A DNA stretch of 5,038 nt from Syntrophaceae bacterium (GTDB lineage: Bacteria > Desulfobacterota > Syntrophia > Syntrophales > UBA2210): positions 1 to 5,038 of the forward strand of contig JAUXBI010000136.1 in assembly GCA_030619435.1 (NCBI GenBank). Direction: 5' to 3'. Every line of letters starts with the position of its first letter. The stretch's first letter is position 1. Under the pieces are notes generated by a model. It saw nothing but the letters and a program-made list of their open reading frames with translations. It was not told the origin of the DNA and made no database searches. Made by a program: the position numbers and the translations under genes. Shown here piece after piece: positions 1 to 5,038 of the stretch.

Positions 1-522
1 CGTCTGAATGGAATCGATAACCACGATCCCGGGATTTATTGCCTTTATATGCTTTAAAATATTCTCAAGCGATACTTCGACAAGTACTACCAAGTTTTTT
101 GACGAGGCCCCCACACGTTTGCCCCGGAGTTTAATCTGGGTTGCCGATTCCTCCCCAGACACATAGAGGGCCACCAGCCCGCTGTCGGCAAGCTTCTGCA
201 TGACCTGCAGGAGTAAAGTTGATTTCCCTATTCCGGGATCACCCCCTATAAGTATAGCGGAACCGCCCACTATACCTCCTCCCAATACCCGGTCTATTTC
301 AGCAACACCCGTGAGGAGCCTGTCCCTCTCATCCGCCTTGATGGTGTCGATGGAGATAGGTTCTTCATTAAACCACACCTCCTGAGAGTCTCCCGGCGAA
401 ATATCTCTCACCTCTTCTTCGATAAACTGGTTCCACTCGCCACAGGAAGGGCACTTCCCAAGCCACTTCGCGGATTGATGACCACAATTCTGACAGAAAA
501 AAGTGGTTTTTATCTTTTTCAT
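1..522 (-). CDS. radA: DNA repair protein RadA (Sms), N-terminal part, cut by window edge
   Basis: RadA is a RecA-like, cytoplasmic ATPase and DnaB-type helicase that promotes branch migration during recombinational repair. The frame is read leftward from the ATG at 522-520 and is open for 174 codons to the left edge, so the C-terminal part (the KNRFG motif and Lon-like domain of a roughly 450-residue protein) lies outside. What is visible: a four-cysteine zinc finger at residues 10-27 (CQNC, then CPSC), the linker region with the TGVAEIDRVLGGGI segment at 71-84, the Walker A motif GGDPGIGKST at 93-102, the family signature YVSGEES at 120-126, and a Walker B strand IVVIDS at 166-171. The start is supported by GGAGGG (complement of 531-536) eight bases upstream, and by the zinc finger sitting at its usual distance from the N-terminus. 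It is divergent from serC. All key residues visible here are intact. Confidence 0.96.
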   Translation of the reverse strand, partial: MKKIKTTFFCQNCGHQSAKWLGKCPSCGEWNQFIEEEVRDISPGDSQEVWFNEEPISIDTIKADERDRLLTGVAEIDRVLGGGIVGGSAILIGGDPGIGKSTLLLQVMQKLADSGLVALYVSGEESATQIKLRGKRVGASSKNLVVLVEVSLENILKHIKAINPGIVVIDSIQT

Positions 523-530
523 GAAGAATA

Positions 531-536
531 CCCTCC
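531..536 (-). promoter_or_regulatory. Shine-Dalgarno site of radA
   Basis: On the minus strand these bases read GGAGGG, with eight bases between them and the radA ATG. This is a strong ribosome-binding site and fixes the radA start at 522. Confidence 0.8.
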
Positions 537-576
537 GATCTTATTGAGTTTGCTGCGAGGATCGTAAACTCTAACT

Positions 577-592
577 AATTTACCCAATTTAC
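577..592. repeat. Two tandem copies of a 7-bp AATTTAC motif, 9-bp period
   Basis: AATTTAC occurs at 577-583 and again at 586-592, separated by CC (read from the other strand, GTAAATT twice). It lies 55-70 bases upstream of the radA start, in an AT-rich patch where the radA promoter would be expected. It could be a protein site or chance. I found no convincing -35/-10 pair for radA here. Confidence 0.4.
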
Positions 593-626
593 GCAACCCA
601 AAACCCCTTGCATGAATTGAACAACG

Positions 627-658
627 AGCTCATTTCCCGCTACTTCCGGCGGGGAGCT
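627..658 (+). repeat. Inverted repeat / potential hairpin A
   Basis: CCCGC (636-640) is complementary to GCGGG (649-653) around an 8-base loop. Outside this, AGCT at 627-630 can pair with AGCT at 655-658 across a small bulge. It overlaps hairpin B (643-676), so the two cannot form fully at once. The pairing is seen directly; any function is inference. Confidence 0.4.
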
Positions 659-685
659 TCAATATACACCCGGAAGAAAATTTTT
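643..685 (+). terminator. Potential hairpin B followed by a T run (terminator-like)
   Basis: CTTCCGG (643-649) is perfectly complementary to CCGGAAG (670-676), with a 20-base loop. The second arm is followed by AAAA and then TTTTT (681-685). It resembles a weak intrinsic terminator on the plus strand, but the loop is long, the stem is only 7 bp, and four A bases separate the stem from the T run. No plus-strand gene ends upstream within the window, so if it acts it would do so in a leader or on a short upstream RNA. Confidence 0.3.
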
Positions 686-703
686 CCAACGATTCCGATA
701 TCA

Positions 704-724
704 TCGCCACCCACAAACCGGCGA
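704..724. repeat. Small inverted repeat TCGCC/GGCGA
   Basis: TCGCC (704-708) pairs with GGCGA (720-724) around an 11-base loop. There is no T run after it. It is short enough to be chance and is listed only so that the intergenic content is complete. Confidence 0.25.
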
Positions 725-755
725 CCTGAAAATCGAGAAAAAGTTCACTTATGAA

Positions 756-784
756 TGGACACAAAATGACAATTCTGGTATGAG
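756..784 (+). promoter_or_regulatory. Candidate sigma70 promoter for the serC-serA-purA cluster
   Basis: TGGACA at 756-761 matches five of six bases of the -35 consensus TTGACA. After a 17-base spacer comes TATGAG at 779-784 (four of six against TATAAT), preceded by TG at 776-777 in the extended -10 position. Transcription would start near 790-792, giving a leader of under 30 bases that still contains the serC Shine-Dalgarno. The call rests on pattern matching by eye only. Confidence 0.5.
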
Positions 785-796
785 GTTGGATTGTCA
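767..796. promoter_or_regulatory. Inverted repeat TGACAAT/ATTGTCA around the candidate -10 box (possible operator)
   Basis: TGACAAT at 767-773 and its exact complement ATTGTCA at 790-796 are 16 bases apart, and the arm centres are 23 bp apart, about two helical turns. One arm lies in the spacer of the candidate promoter and the other at the predicted transcription start. A dimeric regulator bound here would block RNA polymerase. The repeat is seen directly; its role as an operator and the identity of any regulator are inference. Confidence 0.4.
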
Positions 797-803
797 ATAA
801 GTC

Positions 804-809
804 AGGGAG
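804..809 (+). promoter_or_regulatory. Shine-Dalgarno site that decides the serC start
   Basis: AGGGAG at 804-809 directly abuts the upstream ATG at 810 but sits nine bases before the ATG at 819. Normal spacing therefore selects 819 as the start and discards the extra N-terminal residues MIF. Confidence 0.75.
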
Positions 810-818
810 ATGATTTTT

Positions 819-1946
819 ATGAACAATCCAAACTTCAGTTCCGGCCCATGCACCAAGAGGCCGGGATGGAACGTTAATGTACTGAAAGACGCTGCTCTGG
901 GACGTTCACACCGTAGCGCCCTTGGAAGGGAAAAACTGGCAAAGGCGATAACCGACAGCAAGAAGGTGCTCGGCGTACCGGAAGATTATCTCCTGGGCAT
1001 ACTTCCCGGCTCGGATACAGGCACATTTGAGGGAGCCATGTGGGCGCTCCTGGGGCCTAAACCGGTAACTGTACTCGTGTGGGAAAGTTTCAGCAAAGGG
1101 TGGGCAACGGATGTGGAAAAACAGCTGAGGCTCAGGCCCACTATTCTTGAGTCGGATTATGGGAAAATTCCCGATCTCAAAAGAATCGACTGGTCGGGTG
1201 ACGTGATCTTTGTGGCCAATGGCACCACCAGCGGCGTTAAAATACCCGACTGGAAATGGATACCCGATGACAGGGAAGGTCTGACCCTTTGTGACGCGAC
1301 CAGCGCGGTCTTTGCCATGAACATAGACTGGTCAAAGGTGGATGTCCTCACATATTCCTGGCAGAAGTGCCTCGGAGGAGAAGCCGCCCACGGGATACTG
1401 GTTTTAAGTCCACGAGCGGTGGAAAGATTGGAATCTTATGATCCGCCCTGGCCAATGCCGAAGATATTCCGCCTTAAAAAGGGCGAGAAAATAAACGGAG
1501 GCATCTTCATGGGGGATACGATAAATACCCCCTCTATGCTCTGTGTGGAAGATTACCTGGATGCGCTCGCATGGGCTGGAAAAATCGGACTGCCCGGCCT
1601 TATCGAAAAGAGTATGGCCAACCTGAAAGTCCTCGAGGAGTGGGTAGGCCAGACAGACTGGATTGACTTTCTTGCCGAATCTGAAGAGCTTCGATCCAGC
1701 ACATCCGTTTGTCTGAAGATCACAGACGGGAGATTCCAGTCAATGCCCAAAGAAGATCAAACAGATTTTATAAAGAAGGTTGCCGGCAGTTTGAGCAAAG
1801 AAGGCATCGCCCATGATACGGGTTCATACAAAGATGCCCCTCCGGGGTTTCGTATATGGTGCGGTCCCACAGTGGAAACATCAGATGTCAAGACGGTCGT
1901 TGAAGGGCTGGAATCGGCATGTCTGGATAGAATGAAGCTCATTTGA
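819..1946 (+). CDS. serC: Phosphoserine aminotransferase, Methanosarcina/alphaproteobacterial type
   Basis: A cytoplasmic PLP enzyme of aminotransferase class V that converts 3-phosphohydroxypyruvate plus glutamate to O-phosphoserine plus 2-oxoglutarate, the second step of serine synthesis. Members can also serve in pyridoxal phosphate synthesis. From the start at 819 the protein has 375 residues, a full length for the family. Visible signatures: NFSSGPC near the N-terminus, the substrate-contacting SHRS at 30-33, the PLP-phosphate loop PGSDTGT at 63-69, Asp159 (in CDATSAVF) placed to pair with the cofactor ring nitrogen, the Schiff-base lysine Lys183 in SWQKCLGGE, and NTPS at 236-239, which in the family completes the partner subunit's active site. 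The [13 protein letters not shown] context separates it from the standard E. coli-type SerC and matches the branch described from Methanosarcina and alphaproteobacteria. An ATG at 810 is also in frame, but ribosome-site spacing favours 819. serA follows after 54 bases. Confidence 0.93.
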   Translation: MNNPNFSSGPCTKRPGWNVNVLKDAALGRSHRSALGREKLAKAITDSKKVLGVPEDYLLGILPGSDTGTFEGAMWALLGPKPVTVLVWESFSKGWATDVEKQLRLRPTILESDYGKIPDLKRIDWSGDVIFVANGTTSGVKIPDWKWIPDDREGLTLCDATSAVFAMNIDWSKVDVLTYSWQKCLGGEAAHGILVLSPRAVERLESYDPPWPMPKIFRLKKGEKINGGIFMGDTINTPSMLCVEDYLDALAWAGKIGLPGLIEKSMANLKVLEEWVGQTDWIDFLAESEELRSSTSVCLKITDGRFQSMPKEDQTDFIKKVAGSLSKEGIAHDTGSYKDAPPGFRIWCGPTVETSDVKTVVEGLESACLDRMKLI

Positions 1947-2000
1947 AAAAACAGGCCGACTATTAAGGCAATAATAACAAGGGAAGGATAATAACGATAA

Positions 2001-3584
2001 ATGAAGAAGGTTCTAGTAAGCGATACTCTCGCGAAAGAAGGTGTAGAGATATTTGAAAATGCCCCGGGCATTGAGGTTGACGTAATAACCAACCTTACCC
2101 CGGATGAGTTTAAAGACATAATAAAAAATTATGATGGCCTGGCCATAAGAAGCGCCACTAAGGTAACAGCGGATGTTATAGATAAGGCCGAGCGCCTCAC
2201 AGTGATAGGCAGGGCAGGGATAGGTCTCGACAACGTGGCGGTCGAAGTGGCAAGTAAAAAGGGAATTGTGGTCATGAACACGCCCGGCGGAAACACCATT
2301 ACCACGGCAGAGCACGCCATAGCCATGATGTTTTCTCTGGCCAGAAGAATCCCCCAAGCTACTACCTCTACAAAAGCGGGGAAGTGGGAGAAAAAGAAAT
2401 TCATGGGTTCCGAAGTCTCAAACAAGACGCTGGGAATCATCGGTATAGGAAGGGTGGGTTCCATAGTGGCGAACAGGGCCCAGGGACTTAAAATGAACGT
2501 GATGGCCTATGACCCTTTTATCTCTCGTGAGGCAGCGGAGAAAATGGGGATTTCTCTTGCCTCCTTCGATGAGGTTCTGGAAAAAGCCGACTTTGTCTCG
2601 GTGCACACCCCCCTGACAGATGAAACAAGGGGCCTGATCAATGCCTCTTCTTTCGACAAGATGAAAGATGGCGTATTCGTCATCAACTGCGCGAGGGGCG
2701 GGATAATTGATGAAAATGACCTTCATGATGCCGTCGTATCAGGAAAGGTCGCCGGCGCCGCCCTTGACGTTTTTGAGGAAGAGCCCACAAAAAACATGAA
2801 GCTGCTCTCCCTGGACAATATCATCTGTACCCCGCATCTGGGCGCGTCAACGGATGAAGCCCAGAAAAATGTCGCTATAGCCATCGCACAGCAGATAGTC
2901 GATTGCCTCACGACCGGAGAGATAAAAAATGCCGTCAATTTCCCATCTGTCAGCGCGGAAGTTCTTGCCCTGATAAAACCCTATCTTGCTCTTGGGGAAA
3001 AACTCGGCAATTTTGAGGCACAGATTGTTGCCGGAGGGATAAAAGAGGTCGCCATTGAGTATAGCGGCGCTATCCTTGAGCACAACGTGGTCCCCGTTAC
3101 CATATCCTTCCTGAAGGGACTTCTTACACCGGTCCTGAGAGATAACGTCAATTACATTAACGCCCCGATTATAGCAGAGGCCCGGGGCATCAAGGTCATA
3201 GAATCAAAAAGCAGCGAGATGAAGGATTACAAAAACATGATTTCTGTTACAGTTAAAACCGACCAGGAAGAATCATTCGCCGCGGGAGCCATCTTCGGGC
3301 GACAGGATCTGAGAATTGTCGGGATAAACAAGTTCATGCTGGATGTAATCCCCGAGGGCTATATGCTGATGCTCTACAACTATGACAAGCCCGGCGTTAT
3401 AGGAAACATAACGACAACCCTTGGAAATGACAATGTTAATATCGCAAGACTCCACCTGGGGCGCGAACAGGTTGACGGGAAAGCGCTTGTCGTGCTGAGC
3501 ACCGACAGCCCTATTTCCAAAAACACCGTGAAAAAGCTCAGAGAATTGCCCAATATAATATCCGTTACCAGGATAGAAATGTAA
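2001..3584 (+). CDS. serA: D-3-phosphoglycerate dehydrogenase, long form with ACT domain
   Basis: SerA catalyses NAD-dependent oxidation of 3-phosphoglycerate to 3-phosphohydroxypyruvate, the first step of serine synthesis, in the cytoplasm. The 527-residue length is typical of the long (type I) enzymes. Domain order: substrate-binding segments at about 1-97 and 283-315, a Rossmann NAD domain at about 98-282 with GIGRVG at 148-153 and Asp171 ending the second strand, an intervening allosteric-substrate-binding domain at about 320-450, and a C-terminal ACT domain at about 455-527 (YDKPGVIG at 461-468). The catalytic set Arg232 (in NCARGG), Glu261 (in DVFEEEP) and His279 (in CTPHLGAS) is complete. 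In this family the ACT domain commonly mediates feedback inhibition by serine; that this protein is serine-inhibited is inference. GGGAAGGA at 1981-1988 lies 12 bases before the ATG, slightly long. It sits 54 bases after serC, whose product takes the next step, and 45 bases before purA. Confidence 0.97.
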   Translation: MKKVLVSDTLAKEGVEIFENAPGIEVDVITNLTPDEFKDIIKNYDGLAIRSATKVTADVIDKAERLTVIGRAGIGLDNVAVEVASKKGIVVMNTPGGNTITTAEHAIAMMFSLARRIPQATTSTKAGKWEKKKFMGSEVSNKTLGIIGIGRVGSIVANRAQGLKMNVMAYDPFISREAAEKMGISLASFDEVLEKADFVSVHTPLTDETRGLINASSFDKMKDGVFVINCARGGIIDENDLHDAVVSGKVAGAALDVFEEEPTKNMKLLSLDNIICTPHLGASTDEAQKNVAIAIAQQIVDCLTTGEIKNAVNFPSVSAEVLALIKPYLALGEKLGNFEAQIVAGGIKEVAIEYSGAILEHNVVPVTISFLKGLLTPVLRDNVNYINAPIIAEARGIKVIESKSSEMKDYKNMISVTVKTDQEESFAAGAIFGRQDLRIVGINKFMLDVIPEGYMLMLYNYDKPGVIGNITTTLGNDNVNIARLHLGREQVDGKALVVLSTDSPISKNTVKKLRELPNIISVTRIEM

Positions 3585-3614
3585 ATGGTTTAGTGCAGCG
3601 ACTGGAAAATTTAA

Positions 3615-4925
<1,311 letters not shown>

Positions 4926-4956
4926 AACTCCAATTGTTAAGAAAACTTTTCAGTTC

Positions 4957-4963
4957 AGGGAGG
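4957..4963 (+). promoter_or_regulatory. Strong Shine-Dalgarno with no ATG, GTG or TTG at the expected distance
   Basis: AGGGAGG at 4957-4963 is a near-perfect ribosome-binding site. Eight bases later lies ATT at 4972, which opens the rsfS-like frame. No standard start codon lies within a normal distance in any frame that stays open. This argues for translation from the ATT, or for a sequence error in an ATG. Confidence 0.7.
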
Positions 4964-4971
4964 TATTTTTT

Positions 4972-5038
4972 ATTAAAGGCATTTCATTAGATTCGAAAGA
5001 ACTCGTTCTCCGGTGCGTAAACGCGGCTCTGGTCAGAA
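4972..5038 (+). CDS. rsfS: Probable ribosomal silencing factor RsfS (Iojap family), N-terminal fragment, ATT start, cut by window edge
   Basis: RsfS binds ribosomal protein uL14 on the large subunit and blocks subunit joining under starvation. Only 22 codons are visible before the right edge. The segment LDSKELVLRCVNAALVR resembles the first helix of deltaproteobacterial RsfS proteins, which typically open with a few residues and then a (D/E)SKEL-type helix ending in an A-A-L motif; this is recognition by eye of a very short stretch. The frame has no ATG, GTG or TTG from 4972 to the edge. The strong Shine-Dalgarno at 4957-4963 points to ATT at 4972. The nearest in-frame standard codon is ATG at 4891, inside the purA end. 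It would add 27 residues that look unlike the family, with only a poorly spaced ribosome site. The gene starts 46 bases after purA and may continue the same transcript. Alternative: another protein with a similar N-terminal helix. Confidence 0.55.
   Translation, partial: MKGISLDSKELVLRCVNAALVR

Noticed and set aside
200..385. A 61-codon plus-strand open frame inside the radA region
   Set aside because: It is antisense to the Walker A region of RadA and its proline/serine-rich translation is typical of a reverse-strand shadow.
810..818. Upstream ATG as the serC start
   Set aside because: The Shine-Dalgarno AGGGAG ends at 809, leaving no spacing. The ATG at 819 has nine bases of spacing and gives the expected short N-terminus before NFSSGP.
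523..818. A riboswitch or small RNA gene in the divergent gap
   Set aside because: Only short stems of 5-7 bp are visible, and none matches a known riboswitch layout. There is no tRNA-like fold.
1757..2726. Several minus-strand open frames of 102-120 codons under serC and serA
   Set aside because: They overlap well-supported coding sequence, show no family motifs and have no convincing ribosome sites. They are antisense shadows.

Overview
The window reads as ordinary chromosomal housekeeping DNA from a bacterium. It holds one leftward gene cut by the left edge (radA) and a rightward cluster: serC, serA, purA, and the first codons of a gene that looks like rsfS. GC content is intermediate, and AGG, AGA and ATA codons are used freely. 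The SerC is of the branch known from Methanosarcina and alphaproteobacteria. Together these fit an anaerobic deltaproteobacterial-type organism (for example the Syntrophus/Smithella neighbourhood), but that placement is inference from protein style, not a database match.

Layout. Positions 1-522 (minus strand) encode the N-terminal 174 residues of RadA, with its zinc finger and Walker A and B motifs. Positions 523-818 are a divergent intergenic region of about 296 bp. It holds the RadA Shine-Dalgarno, a short tandem repeat, several small inverted repeats (two of them mutually exclusive), and close to serC a plausible sigma70 promoter straddled by a 7-bp inverted repeat. I see no gene, tRNA or known riboswitch there. 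Positions 819-1946 encode SerC, 2001-3584 SerA, and 3630-4925 PurA. From 4972 to the right edge an open frame resembles the N-terminus of the ribosomal silencing factor RsfS, apparently starting at a rare ATT codon behind a strong Shine-Dalgarno.

How the genes work together. SerA oxidises 3-phosphoglycerate and SerC transaminates the product to phosphoserine, so two of the three steps of phosphorylated serine synthesis are adjacent. Serine supplies glycine and one-carbon units to purine synthesis, and PurA takes IMP to adenylosuccinate on the way to AMP. Gaps of about 45-55 bp, a Shine-Dalgarno before each gene and no visible terminator between them suggest one transcript.

No mobile element, CRISPR array, RNA gene or clearly new system is visible. 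The points most worth a second look are the ATT start, the promoter/operator arrangement before serC, and the phylogenetic type of SerC.
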